Source of the DNA: Ladona fulva
Taxonomy: Eukaryota; Arthropoda; Insecta; Odonata; Libellulidae
Length of the DNA: 64,000 bases
NCBI GenBank assembly: GCA_000376725.2
Contig: KZ308248.1
Location: 518,055-582,054 of the forward strand
Direction: 5' to 3'
Shown here: positions 11,211 through 24,315 of the stretch, in pieces
Numbering within the stretch: the first letter of the stretch is position 1
Layout of the letters: each line of letters starts with the position of its first letter
Program-made: the position numbers and the translations under genes
The notes under the pieces: generated by a model
The model's input: the letters and a program-made list of their open reading frames with translations, nothing else
Told to the model about the DNA's origin: nothing
Database searches by the model: none

Positions 11211-14200
11211 TATAAGTCATGGATAATAATTTACTCAAACTCCAGATTTAATTTCACTTTCAAAAACGAAAGTTGGACGGTGTTTTCTCGTGATGTATTG
11301 CTATTTCCGCCAGCTGATCGAAGAACTAGATGTGAAATTGTTTTAGTCCGCAAGTCACTTGAATTGGTATTGCTTATATAGATATCAGGGATCAATATTC
11401 GGTGTTTTCCTTTTCGCTTTATGTCCCGAGTAATTGAAGAAAGGGATAGCTACATTCTTTGGCATAGCGTACGAATTGAAGGATTTTTTCATCCTTTCAA
11501 CCTCGCGATTCGTCCTTGGCCGACCTTCTCGCACTGAGTTGACGCAATCATCTATTCCAATTTAAGCAAGCGCTCAGCAGATGCTATTTCCTCCCTTCGT
11601 TTATAAAAACCTATCGGGAATTCTTCGACAGGGTCTAGCGATATCTGCGTCGTCTATGTCGAATTTTATCAGTTTAGAAGTTCCTTCCGGTATCGCGACT
11701 CTTTCTTTAATTCGATCGCTGTCTCCCGAAGTCCCTTCACAGGATTGCGGTGGAGATTTCGTTCCAACGAGGTTAGTGCTTTCCGCTAGGGAAAAATACG
11801 CGCCTTTCTAGGATGGTATCCCGTGGAAGATGGAGAGCTTTCACCAACACGTGAACCATTTAACGCGAATATTCTGTTTTCCCGATGCGTAAAGGTCGCG
11901 GCTGAATTGTTTGGCGTGGGCGAATAGCTGAAATGTCCCTCTAGCGACAGAAGCTGGTCTCGTTCGTGATGTGATAAAGCCGATAATTCCATAAAGGGTA
12001 ATTCTGCGTCGTAATGCCACCACGTGTGTCTGGATAAAAGCGAACACCGTCCTCGGTGTAATTGGAATGAGCTTCGGATTCTTCCAGAAGTAACGCGTTG
12101 TTTTCGAGCGAAAATGTGACATTTTGCGGTAAAGTGCTAAATATTGAGGCTTTATGTGCGGTTATGGGATAATTTATAATTCGGTAAATGAGGAGCTAGC
12201 TGAGGACTTCGTCTTTAGGGTGGCGTCAAGGATATTATTGCTGGAGAACTTTTACAATATACTGTATAAAAACACAATTCATAGTCACATATTTCCCCTG
12301 CCATACCCCGAAAGGTGGCTTGCAGGTTATTTACGTTGACGTATATACACTTACTGCATAAAGAGGAAGATGGAAGAAGAGAATTCTTAGAGTCAATCTT
12401 TTCAGTGTAAAGGCGTTAACAATGTGTTATATATTCATGATTCATTGTTTATTCGTTATTCATTATTCATTGCTGTTAGTGAAACATCATTGATTAAAAT
12501 TGCGTTTCTATATATGTTTAAAAAGTGAATTTTTTCAGTCTTATGGTGATATTTTCTAACGGCAGCCTTAATCTGGTCTTAGCTCCTCATGCTGATAGTC
12601 TAAAATCATGCAATATTTTTTATGAATAACAAACCTTAACAAATTTCCTAAGTATCGAACCAATTACTCATCCTATAAATGGATTTTCACCGAATCTCCT
12701 TTAATAACACGAATATGACGTCGTTAACTCCACAGCCGTCGTATTGAAAAGGGAATACTTTAGAATATTCATAGCTGGCAAATTTGATTTAGAGTCCGCA
12801 GTCGTTCCTTCTGCTTGAATAATAATTTAGTATATATCGTGTCGATCCAATTTTGCTTCTGAAGAATGAAAATCCGTTTCCTTTATCTAACGCGTTGTAA
12901 CGTATTCTTAGATTGAAGTCCTTCTGTTTCAACTGCGTAAAGTGAACCTTTTTATTTCGCCAAACCATAGAACATATGTAATAAAACTTTTCTCCTCGCC
13001 TCCTTAGTGGATCCCACTGCATAAAAGCCTCCACCATCCAACGCTCTCACTATCGTACATTACCCTTTCGCTTTCTGTATTACTGCTTGTTGCAGTAGAG
13101 GGCAGTTTTATCGTACTCTATCGATCCTTCCGAGGGAAGCGAAGCCGTACTGTTGATTTCCTCAGATTCGGCCGTTCTTTCCCGAGCCGGGGAATTATGT
13201 ATGACTCACTGGTCCAGCTCCGTGCTGACGCAACATTTGGAACGTAGAAATCCTGAGTTAACTTGCGGCTTGGGTCGCCAAAGTGTTCGCCCAGAAAATA
13301 AATGAGCAGAAACTAGAAAATTTCCCGCAGCAGTCCTGCTGGTCTCGCAATACTTAGCTGAATTACTTTTTTGAGGTAATCCTTACGCAATACCCAAGAC
13401 CAGTGAGGCATTGGGCTCCGTTTGCAGTGATGTGAACTGCTTTGTTAGATAATCACTTTCAACTTAGATGTCAGTAATAATGTGGAAGAATGCGACCCGG
13501 TGACTTCCTCATCAAGGCGTATTTTATTCTCCGAATCGATGACGGATATTAGTTGGTGGAAATGTAATGCCAGAAATCAAAGTTGTTAATAGCTTTTGTA
13601 GATGATTGTTGTTACGGAAAAAATTTTGAAACAGAAGTATGATGATTGAGGAAAGGTGATGTAATTCCTTACCATTTTCATCTTTATTCGCATGACATAA
13701 TTTGGTTTTGTCCATCGTATTGACATATCTTTTATGATCCAATTCTCCTTAAAACATTATAACAAGCAATTTGAATCCAGCCGAAGGAGCATTTCTACCC
13801 GTAATCTCGTAATTTATATTAAAAGAAGGCTAAAATTTATTTGTAATTTATCTTTCCTATCACCCTTAAGAGTAGAGGAATGAAAACAGTGAATAGGAAC
13901 AATATAGGGTGGAAGATTACAATATAATTTTCTTCCGTAACATTTTGTGGAGTGATGCCGTTAATTAGGAACGATTCTCCAATTAATTTAAAGGTTCAAG
14001 GCTGAAGCGATGGATATTTCATCATCTATTCTAAGGAGAGGATAAATGACCAATTACACTTACTCTGTGCGTTACTTAGCATCCGGCTTGATAACTCATC
14101 GTTGTTTAGCTTACTCAGAGTATCGCTATTCGTCAGTCATCTGTTTAACTAGGAAGGAAGAATAGAAGAGCAGCCAACCAAATGTTCGAAAAGTTTTTCT

Positions 14201-14854
14201 GCTCGTGCTTAGGAAGTCGTTCAGTTTTATTCTTCGTCGAATAATAATTCAGAATTCAACGGTTGGTTGGTAAAACTCATTTCTCGATGTGATATTTGCA
14301 GAAACAAAGCGTTATCAAAATCTAAAAACGATAAATTACAGGCATTCAATTATACATATAGCTCATCTTTATTAATGAGTCGCTCTTTCGCGGAATAAAT
14401 TACGAAAGGCACCGCATTGTGTCATTTGGGCGAATTTCTTCCAATCCCTTTCATTCACCTTTCGCACAAAATATAGCAGCTGACGTCACCCTGGCTAATT
14501 TTACCCTTCGTTGATACGTCAGAATCGTGTAAGGTCGTAAGGTATCAGCAATTCTTTTTATCATTGAATTGCTAGATTCTAATGCATCCAAACTTGAGTA
14601 AAGCTAGAAACTTCGAACTTCGAAAGAATTTCGAGCTTGAGCGAACTCTTGCTAAGTCAGTCAGAAAGCATATGTATACTTGTTTATTTGTTTGTTTGCA
14701 CGATTGGACTACAGATAGATTCTGAGTTTGTGATTTTAATGATAATTATGTTTTCTTTAACGGAATCAGGTCAGGTATATTTTAATAATTTTCTAATGAC
14801 ATTGACACAGATTAAGCCCTTAAACATCTTTGTCATAGCCAGGAAAAACTCTGT
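11211..14854. other. Intron-like DNA, no recognised gene
   Basis: A GC-richer patch lies at about 11.45-12.1 kb with overlapping frames on both strands and no family match. The rest is AT-rich. Short attcatt-type low-complexity runs occur at about 12.43-12.47 kb. Confidence 0.55.
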
Positions 14855-14925
14855 TTTCCGGGACTCGAAACCGGGACCTTGGCGTTGGATAGGTATCATT
14901 TTCACCATTCCGCAAATTAGGTTGT
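14855..14925 (-). repeat. tRNA-derived SINE head, family A (fragment)
   Basis: The plus strand reads ccgggactcgaaaccggg, then cattttcaccattccgc: the reverse complement of the family-A B-box and A-box regions. The tail is truncated or diverged. Confidence 0.6.
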
Positions 14926-15149
14926 AATTATTAAAGAAGTACTGTCGTGTTTGATTCCTTGAAAGTGACCGATAAATGGGTAGTAATAGTATGATTCTTT
15001 GTGCATTTTTAAATGCAATGTAATTTCAGTATTGTTTCAGTTATTGAAACAAATTCATTTGGCTCGATTGAATTGTCCTGCGATATTGTTACCATAAATC
15101 ATGAATGCGATCTTCAAGATGTTTTTATTATTCATTTTCGGTACCCTCA

Positions 15150-15305
15150 CAAGCATCTATTTATTGGACAATGACAGGAGAGGCGTTAACAGTAACAATA
15201 AACGAACACACTCAACCATTCCATTGCCTGAAAATTACGATTAGCCCGGACTCGACCTTATGGTTGCTTCGCTGCCATGCTAACTACTTGCCACCTAGGC
15301 CAGTT
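15150..15305 (-). repeat. tRNA-derived SINE, family A
   Basis: On plus: tail ggacaatgacagga...aacgaacacactcaaccattcc, then gattagcccggactcgacc (B box), then gctaactacttgccacctagg (A-box end). The tail blocks recur in the same order at 43.12-43.25 kb, which defines the family beyond its tRNA head. Confidence 0.7.
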
Positions 15306-16948
15306 GATGTTTAGATAAATTTGCATCGTTTTAGTAGCTATAACATTTCTGCCAGTGTTTCATTCCGCAATGTATTAACATTTCCTTTTACTGCATTTCT
15401 TTCGCATGCTATAAAAGTTATGGGAGCATAATTCTTTATCGCAAGGTGTTCTAAATGTAATGAATACGTAAAATAAGAATCGGTGGTTCGTATGAAGTTA
15501 AAGCTAAAATATGCCGGCAAAAAGATAGCGTCCGTGAGACTCATTCTCTCTGATGGAGTCGGAAAAAGTCGCCAACAGACGGTTCGCTCGCGTCGCCACT
15601 CGTCTGGGAGGGAGATTTTAAATTTCTGTGTCGTTTGCCTCGATTCCAAGTCTCCCGCGCAGAGTGCATTTTAAAAGTGAAGAGCCGTCGTGGACCACCG
15701 CAGATGCTACAGCCTCCCTGGAGAGCTATTCGGGAGCGAGCACTCCGGCATCTTTTGTGGACCATCGAATCGGGCAGAAAGAACCATTACGATAACGAGT
15801 CATAAATGGTCGTGGGCGTCCCCTCCCGTCGCCCTCCCACGCGCACTCACTCTAAAAGTCCACTTTCCGGGCATTTTTCGGAGAGTGGAACACCCAAACT
15901 TTCCTCCCTCAAAAAAATGTTTCCTCTTTTTCACCCACCGAAATCCGCGGTGGGATAAAATGTGATCGGGAAAGAATTCGGCTCTTGCGGTGGATTGCAG
16001 GAATGAATTTCTGGCGTTGCGTTACGAGAGAGATGGCGGCAAAGGTAATTCGTTGTGCCGAATGGGTTTCATTCATTTTTCGGAGCTTATGTAAACTTTC
16101 TCAGCCACTATAATTGCGTTCAGCGTGATAGAAAGTTCTAATTTTTTATTTCGGATATTTCTTCTTCGCAATCTCTCATTGTTTAATACCATTTGTGAGA
16201 ACGTGTATAATAAAAATCGCCGTATCGCCGGAATATTTTATAAATATATTGTGAATTTTTGTCATTAGGATGCGGGGCTTAAGTATGACAATTCAATAGC
16301 GAGGATTTATTTATAATCAAATCATTTTTCAATTTCTAGCTGCGAAAATTGACATGTAATATTATAAATAATAATAACAATTCATTTGTTTCACATTAAA
16401 TGGAGAGTACATACTTGAAAAAATACATTATACAATGTGAAATTTAGGCGCCCATAAGAAAGTCTTATGTTGGGCTTGCAATCACTTATAATTGTTATTA
16501 CAAGTTTATAGGTTCATACGTAAAAAGTATTGCAAAATAAAAATAAAAGAATATAATATACTACAGATTAAAGTATGAAAACAATATATTAAATAACAAT
16601 GTAATAAATAAACAGTAAACGGAGAAAAGCATATTTAACTACTTAAATAAATTTCTCTGTCACCTTGTGAGAAAAATTTCTTTTATTGTATGTACGAATA
16701 AATTTCCTTTCGTTATGTTCGGAAGAAACATATTTGGGTTATAAGAACAATTTAGTAACTATAAACAAAAAAACTGCTTGTACATCTCAACGTACGGTTT
16801 AGGTATATCAGTACACGAAGTCCTTCCTAAATTGTATTAGAATCGTTAAATATAATATATCGATGTGTCGCATGTTTTGTGACGATTCAGATGAACCATC
16901 CCAATAACGATCGATCATTAATAGTGATGAATGTTTAATGGTATAGAT
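15306..16948. other. Intron-like DNA with one GC-rich island
   Basis: At about 15.5-16.05 kb sequence is CpG- and C-rich with several overlapping frames on both strands, none recognised. From 16.1 to 16.9 kb it becomes very AT-rich, with polyadenylation-like aataaa motifs such as might end old retroelement tails. No exon is supported. Confidence 0.5.
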
Positions 16949-17200
16949 CAGGGGTGGCAAGCCTATCGCGCGGATATTTTAAGGGGAACTCGAGAATAAT
17001 TTTGGCACGCAGAATTCGAACTGCAATATGCTTTTTATACATTTTCACGTAAAAGTCGAAAGTCCATTGTAAATAAATGTGAAATACGGTCATTAGCTCT
17101 GGTAATGATTATTATTACGTGAATTACGACTTCATAACCCCATCATCGACATAGTGAATGAGGTAGGCATCTCACTCTATGGCTTGCCACCAGTTTGGCA
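16949..17200. mobile_element. Possible hAT-type MITE
   Basis: The left end CAGGGGTGGCAAGCC (16949 onward) has the classic hAT terminal form. The right side has GGCTTGCCACCAG near 17183-17195, an 11-bp inverted match (ggtggcaagcc). The exact right end and an 8-bp duplication could not be fixed, so the boundary is approximate. Confidence 0.4.
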
Positions 17201-17329
17201 TGATAGTCCCTCATATTTATTAAATGTGGCACTCTTTCCGCAAAAGTGTGGCGTAGCAAAGAACTCTGACAATACAATAATGCAGAGACTGTACATAATA
17301 ATTGTCTCTTATATTAAAATTTTTTAATG

Positions 17330-17400
17330 TCGGACGATATCGAATCGAAATCGATCAGCGATATATCGATTATCGAATGCTATCGATTTCATGGCGGCGA
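17330..17400. repeat. ATCGAT-rich cluster
   Basis: Several TATCGA, ATCGAT and TCGAAT motifs are packed in about 70 bp. The same motif vocabulary recurs at 40.0-40.25 kb. It could be simple-repeat decay or a cluster of sites for a factor that binds TATCGATA; nothing here decides between them. Confidence 0.4.
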
Positions 17401-18404
17401 TTAAACTGGGGGAATAATATTCTTAAATTTTCTGCCAACGTTTCCTCGAGATTGATGAACTGACTTCTAGATGAGAAGTTGTTTGTCAGTTTTCGCTAAA
17501 TGAAATATTTCTTTGGCCTCCGAGGGTGAAGCCTAAAGAGGTACCTCACTCTTTAAGTGGTCACTCTCCTGTCCTTCCAACGGGTGCATTCATTTCTCAG
17601 GGGCACAAGGACAGAGATTGAGTTCCATATGAGCTCGCGTACACCGCAATCGGTTTATCTGACCCTCAAAGTCCTCCGTCTTTTGTTGAACCCACGGTGT
17701 CCTGTCCATCGAGGCTCACAGAGGCTAGTCTGAGGAACTGTGGGCTCAATTTCGAGAAAAAATCAGGGGAAGAACACAGAGGGAGTGATTAAGCCGAGGG
17801 TTTCTTCTGTCTCCACCAATTTCCCTCACACAAAAGGGTGTTTTTTTCCTAAAGACCTCCTCCTCTTTCTGGAAGCCATAGTTAATCCTACACGAAATGC
17901 GTCTGGCGTGATCCCTTGACGAAGTGCAGATTTAACCTTCAGCCTTCCTATGGTAGCGTTTTGAAGGCTGGCCTTTCGGTCGGGTGGTTAACGAGCAGGC
18001 TCGTAAGCTTAAGTTACGCAAATATCGTCAATTATGTAGCTAAGGTTTAGGAGAATTGTGCAAGGGTACGGTGACCAATTTTTTCTTAGAGAAAAAAGTG
18101 CTGTCCTAAAATGAGTGTGAACGGTGCTTTAAAAGTCAGCTCCCTGTTATTTTTCGGAAGAGAAATTAGTTTAAAATAATTTTTCATAAACAAACATCTC
18201 AAGGTAAAAAAACTTTTCAAAATTAATGGTTAAAATATATAACCCTGTTTGCTTTGTACGGCTGAATGTGTGAATCCACGGGCATTACTTTTAAGAATCT
18301 GGCGTTTTGCAATAGAATTAATCTTGGAAAATATTAAATTTAATCAATTTTAAAATTCTTTGAAAGTGTGATAAAGAATTATTTTCCGTTTGCTATCCTG
18401 ATTG
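17401..18404. other. GC-richer block of unknown origin
   Basis: About 17.52-18.00 kb differs in composition from its surroundings and ends in a tRNA-like phrase (ggtcgggtggttaacgagc, 17977-17996). It contains no open frame of note and no recognised transposon ends, and I found no second copy in the window. Confidence 0.4.
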
Positions 18405-18560
18405 GATTAACTTCCCGGAGTAGTTAGCCGTCCAACCCCCAGGTTCGAGTCCCAGCTTATCGGATTTTTTTCTTGTTAGGGAATGATGGTAAATGCTCGT
18501 CAATAATGATTGTTATGAAAATTAACGTAATTGGTATTATCTTCCTGTTTCCATTCCCTA
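18405..18560 (+). repeat. tRNA-derived SINE, family A (5' shortened)
   Basis: A perfect B box GGTTCGAGTCC lies at 18442-18452, followed by ggattttttt, gttagggaatgatgg, gctcgtcaataatgatt and a tail ending tatcttcctgtttcc. The tail matches, in order, the minus-strand copy at 52.29-52.45 kb. The A box is poor. Confidence 0.7.
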
Positions 18561-19864
18561 TAAATGTGTATGTTTATATACAGTTACGGTTCACGCCTCT
18601 CCTGCAATTGTCCATTATTTTTATGTTCGTGAGGGCACCGGCGAATAATCAATAAATTAATTTCTGAAAGAGAAAAATAAATCTCTAGAACGACTCAAAC
18701 TTATTGAAGTCCTCCATTTATCTCAAAGGGCGCCAAGTAATACAAAACGTCATTCCATGATGACCCTATGTGACCCTGGTTTTTGATTTATGGGCTGGCC
18801 ATAAATACTTTCTGGACATATTGATGACTCAGATTCGATAATAACATCGTAAAAATTACACTTCGTAAGAAATTAAGTTCCGTCGAATTTGAACTCTGAG
18901 AATAGCGATTCTATCTAGATACGCCAACTTACGTTAATGATGATGAATCTGATTTATCACCCGAGTTCGCAGATTACATATCAGATCTTGCCAATCACAC
19001 TGAGGTGGCGAGCTCCACTCTTACTGTAATTAAAAATTATCTTAAGTATGAATTTGAAAGAATCATGAGCAGCAAGTTTGCTAAATCGTTTAATTGAGGT
19101 GAGGATATGAGTTTCTACTATAATAAATTCTCTTTTATCGCTCCCATGATTCGGGTATCCTTAGAAAGATAAACCCTTCATGGGCGAGGTTAGGCCCAAT
19201 TGGGCCTCTCTTCGACCTAAACTCTTCATTAGGTGAATTAGTATCGGAAAACTTATCTTTTTGTGACCTCTATTTATGCTACGTTTACTTCTGTGTCAGC
19301 TTCCCTCCCTTCCTCATCTATGAGCAGATATTCATGCTTTTTGACGATAAACTTTACCATTCTGCCATCCCAGCATCTATTCTCCCCTCGTGGCTTGCAT
19401 GTATTTTGGAACTGCGTTGATACCCCTAATTAGTAAATATCACACACAATTCCATTATCGCTGTTTCTTCGCTAAATGAAGTCTCTTCTGTAAAAATGCA
19501 ATTTAAACTACGTATACTTTCAAAAGAGAAAATGCTGACTTTTATATGTTAATTACATTTCTTAATTCATGTACGGTAATGCTTTTTCGAGTGATGTTAT
19601 CGTTCTTCATCGTTCATAGCCATTGTACTAGTCATTTTCCATTGCCATTAACGTGGATGCACATTAAACTTCCCCATTTTCGGAGACGAAATGGTAAGAA
19701 TGTTAGTCAACCAATGGTATTCCATCTATCGGACTAGTTTGTGTCCCGCCGTCGTTACTATTACGTCATTCGTGTAATAATCATAATGATAAACTTCATT
19801 GGGCGACTTTTAGTCTTAAGAGACCACTCTTTCAGTTAACCTTTTACAAGTCACGATCACACAC
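18561..19864. other. Intron-like DNA with a short repeat fragment
   Basis: At about 19162-19216 the phrase gggcgaggttaggcccaattgggcctctcttcgacct recurs in near form at 37.27 kb (plus) and 41.70 kb (minus), named here in pieces only. Otherwise nothing was recognised. Confidence 0.5.
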
Positions 19865-19937
19865 AACCATGCCCTAACCAGGATTTGAACGTGGAATCCC
19901 GGCGTTGCTAGGCTAACACGCCACCGAGGCCGGCTTA
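19865..19937 (-). repeat. tRNA-derived SINE head, family A
   Basis: Plus strand: ccctaaccaggatttgaac (B-box reverse complement), then ggctaacacgccaccgaggc (A-box region). The order and spacing are those of a tRNA-like head on the minus strand. Confidence 0.65.
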
Positions 19938-22900
19938 CGGCCTAACTGTGACGGTCCTATTGTCGTTGAAAAAACTCCAAAAAAATCATCAGTAATTTAA
20001 ACTTTTAATTAACGATAGCCCATATGTTCTAGTACCAAAGTCTCTTATAAATATATACATTGTTGATGTTTTTAAGAGTTTTTTCAACAACTCAACCATC
20101 AGTGGATATTCCTAATCAACGGATCTACTGATGAATGCTCCCTAGGTGAGTAAGAAAGGACGGACCGCGGAATTAACCCGCATCACTAATAAACCTATTT
20201 CGCTTCGGCCGTTTCCTTCGAATGTCATGTGCGAATTTCCTCGTGTACTTTCCCAATCCTCTTGGCCCCGTTTCCCAGTCGTAGAGAGGGAAATTATAGC
20301 GGCGAATGGAGTGGGAATACTAGGAGCGCGTGTCAGGAAAACATCCCCGCTCATGGCTATTATCCTCATCACGGGAATTCGTGGAAAGCGGTAGAGTGGG
20401 CAGGTTGGACGGCTAATTTCTGATCGGAGTTTCCCGTGCCGTCGCCTTAACTCTGAATCGAAGCCATCCGCAGCGTTCGAGAATGTTTGAGGAGCGTGCT
20501 CAGTTCCTTCGGCTGTTAATTTCGGCCTCACGCCTCTCAGGAAAGAATTCGGAAGATGTCTCGGTGATATTACTAGGTTAAATAAGGTGTTCGTAAATAA
20601 TCGAGGTTCGTGGTCGTCTTGGCATGTAGTTAATGGAGGGAAATCGAATCATTTTCGCGAGCGTACGAGTGTTGGTTTTTCTGTATGTAGTTTCGTGCAG
20701 AAGCTTACGATTAACTTTCAGCTCGAAGCTTTCGGAATAGAAAATTTTGCGCTGCAAAATAATTTTCTCGAGCGATAACTGCTACCAAATTTTTACGCAT
20801 ATAAAAATTCATTTAGGAAATTTGAAAAATTACAAACAGGTCTGTTCATCTAATCCCTTAAAAGTTACAAAAAAGCTTCTTATAATACTTTCAAAACTAC
20901 ATTACGCGAAAAGTAATGAAATGTGCAAGTAAAAGCAATTAAAGAATGTTAAACGATAGAATCGGTTATCATGATAGCCCATCGGTTATTTCGTATGATG
21001 CTCCTCTTAGCAAAGAAATATGCTAAGCCCTACGTCACATTCCTTATATTTTACATTATTCCGGGCGTATTTCCTACTATCGGAGCTGATGCGGCAATGT
21101 AGTAACGCTCCCTTTTGTGGCCAATGATTGAATTCCTTCGGAACCTAACGATTTACCTGTGACTCTATGAGCCTTGGTCTTCACTCGATAGTATTTTATG
21201 AGGAAGAACTGCCGCGTCTTCCTCAGTTAGGTTTCTAACCAAGGTATGCGAAAATCTTCATTAGTATTTTTTTCCACATGAAGTGACCAGAACCATGGGT
21301 TTTGCAGTTTGAACAGCTTTCTTTATTTTTAATATCGATTTCGATGTAACGAACCTTGTTGGCTCTAGGTTTCACTTCTTAATACGCAGGGAAAATACAA
21401 AATTAAATTTTTAAAAATATAAATAAATATAGCATATGAGCGAACATTTTTGGAGGAAAATTTTTTGAGGGGTTGTGACATAAACCTTAATTTTTTTCTT
21501 TAATACACCGTTGGAAGCAGAGATAGAAAACAGTATTTACATGCACAGTGTCTTGAGGTAGTATAATAATAGTCATATTCTACATGATGAGGAAATAACT
21601 GAGTCTCGGTTATTTATTTCCTCCTCATCGTTATTGAGTTCCACAGAGACAGCTACTTCAATTGATAAAATGATATTCTCTTTTCAACCAAAACGCTGGT
21701 TGAAATATGTCCTCTTTCTTATTAGAAGTAATATCGTTTTTGTCAAATATTGAATAATTCACTCAAATCTCATTAGTTGAAGAAGAGGGTTATATGAGAG
21801 ATATGTTTTTATCGCCACCAATTCCCCTTCCAAAAGCACCATAATCAAAGCCCTTTGCCAGGCTCTCGTACATTCTTTTCGTCCGGCTTTTCCATGAAAT
21901 AACTGGCAGGAACGCCCGAAAACTCATCGTGTGGAATTCAATCGTCAACACTTCCATTTATTTATTCATTTTAAAGGGGCGCCGTCATATTTACTTTTCT
22001 TATCGACAACCATAAACGGGCATTGGAAATTTCAATCCCTCCCGCCCCATTCGAGATTCATATCTCGCAGCAAATCTCTCAGAAGATAAGAGACGTCGAA
22101 TACAAAACGGCCATCCCTCTCGTCGAAATTCTTCGCGCCCGAACGTTCCCTCGGTTTTATTAACGTAATTACGGAATTAAACGCGCCGTCGCTCTCAATT
22201 ACGAAGCGATGTCCCGCTCATTGAGTCTTACGCTTACTGCGATGCTTTTATTGTCAAGGGGAATGGAGAATTAATCGCCCTTCATTTTCACGCGTTATGT
22301 TCACGTGCTGTGGGTCGCTATTGGAGTGCACCTTTTCTTTGCAAAAATTTAGATTGGCGCTGAGCGTCGCTCCACTGAAGCGGTATTTAGCACGGGTGCG
22401 ATAAGAGTCACTTCTCGTTCCGTTAATCCGCAGGGCGCTATGCCGAAATCAAAGGTATTTTACGGAGAGGAAATTTCACCGATCGCGCCGCTGTGTCAGT
22501 TGTCTGACTTCCGATTCGATAAGGGCCGTTTGCACGCTATCCCGTAATCCTCCGTAATTCTCTAGTTTTGATCCGTTGTTTTCCCCACAGCCCTCGGTTC
22601 AGTGGTCGGTCGTCTTAGTTTGGCGTTAATGGATTTTTCTCTTTTGTAGGATGCTCGAGAAGGTGCTTGGTTCATCGCAGCATCGCGCCCAAATAGAAAA
22701 TGCCGAGCGGTTTTACGAAAAGCGCGACAGTTGCCATTTGTTTAATTAAATCGGGTCAAGGCTAATTAAACGCGTCCTAATAACTTCGACTCTCGCTAAG
22801 ATTAATTTTCTCCTGCAGTACAGGAGCCCTTAAGCTATTTACTTTTGCGAGGTTTTCTATGGGCTAATTTTCAAGAGCGAGCGAAATGTTGGAGCAAAAA

Positions 22901-23990
22901 TTTTGCTGTTATTTTTTTATTTCATAAGAACTATTTCAAATAAGGGTACAGATAAATGTTGCGCCCTTCGTGATTTTCTATGCGTTTCTTTTAAAGAAAT
23001 TCGTCGGATTGTTTTCACGTCGAGCCTAGAAATCTTCACCACTAGAATTCTGTGCCAATGTCGAAATGTACCTGACAGTACCGAAGTTGGTCTCGGAGCA
23101 ATTCATTTCACATGGAATCCTTATAGTATTAATCACTGATCAGTAATTGTAATAGAAAGCATAAAGTCTTGAATATTTGAAGGGAATCATAGTAGAATTT
23201 ATCCAATCTTATCTTTGCCTGGACTGAAAAATCATGAAATTGCATCCGTGACTCATTAATGGATTAACTAGCAATATTTTGTACGGAAATACAGTTCTTT
23301 AAACATGAAGTCGGAGCCTAAAACACATGAAATTTCTCTTCTTCTCGATGTAAACCTTTTAATTCAAACTGATCGGCACATTAAACAAGTCCTTTATCAG
23401 TTAAAATTGCCACTCGCTTGTGTAAAGTATAACTAAGTGTAGCGTCAAATTTTTATAATATCAAACTTCCAGTTGCACAATGAAAAAGCTCACATTTCTT
23501 TCCGCGTGTAGGACAATGCAGTGCGAACTTTATTAGAGAAATATTGGTAATCGCTCGGCTTTGTATGACCTCTTTTGATACTCTTTCCGGTTGATTGACT
23601 GTGGACCATATAGAGATAACGAGCCAACAAATGACTCTGCTGAGAAAATTATTCATTGACGGAAGATTTTTCGCTGTTCTAGCAGACGCATGTTTGGGAA
23701 GATGCTCGGGAAGGCGCGAAAAAAAATTTCATATAAAGACTCATGAAAAATAGATGCAGCCAATTTTAGGTAACTGGCGAACAATAGTAGTAGTGTGTTG
23801 ATATTGATGTGCATTGGGATTTGGCAACTGGGTAGTATTTCGGGTGACTAAGGTTTCGGCCAACGAATACCGGAGGAAGTAACATTCGTTAGCCAAGGTG
23901 TCACTGCAGTAATCTTAGGAATACATACGGTGACAAATTATCCAGGCACGAATTGTCTGTGAAATACTCAGCCCGAAGGCCGTTCAGTGC
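19938..23990. other. Intron-like DNA, no recognised gene
   Basis: GC-richer islands at about 20.15-20.70 and 22.0-22.7 kb carry frames on both strands (for example 129 codons minus at 20142-20531) with no family motif. No repeat with a second copy was noticed. Confidence 0.55.
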
Positions 23991-24315
23991 CTTATCCTCT
24001 CTACCATGAGCTACGAAGAGCTAGGAGAAGGAAATGAGGCTTACTAGGCAAGATGAGGAGTGAGGTTGTTTTCCCGTGCTCTCCTCACTAAGACAGAATG
24101 CTATAAGCAGATTAAGCCTACGTTAGTAAAGCACAACGACTCTACGAGTAGCACTTTTCGTAACATGACCTTAATTAATGGTATTTTTCAGCATAGCTCA
24201 TAACTCGGTAGCCTTTATATCATCACAGCCATGTACAAACTGGAGACAAAAGTAAATAAAAGAGATTTTTCTGTCCCGTACCAGAAGAAAAATGATAAAT
24301 AATTCATTCATCAAC
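23991..24315 (+). repeat. Dispersed repeat, copy 1 (partner at 60452)
   Basis: About 325 bp is alignable with 60452-60791 in the same orientation. Shared blocks include gaggcttac-aggcaagatgaggagtgagg, gctctcctcact, gactctacgagt and agacaaaagtaaataaaag, ending in aaaaatgataaat. There is no open frame or clear inverted repeat; strand is assigned only relative to the partner. Unclassified. Confidence 0.75.

Noticed and set aside
20142..20531. 129-codon minus frame as a gene
   Set aside because: Overlaps plus frames of similar openness, no motifs; composition effect.
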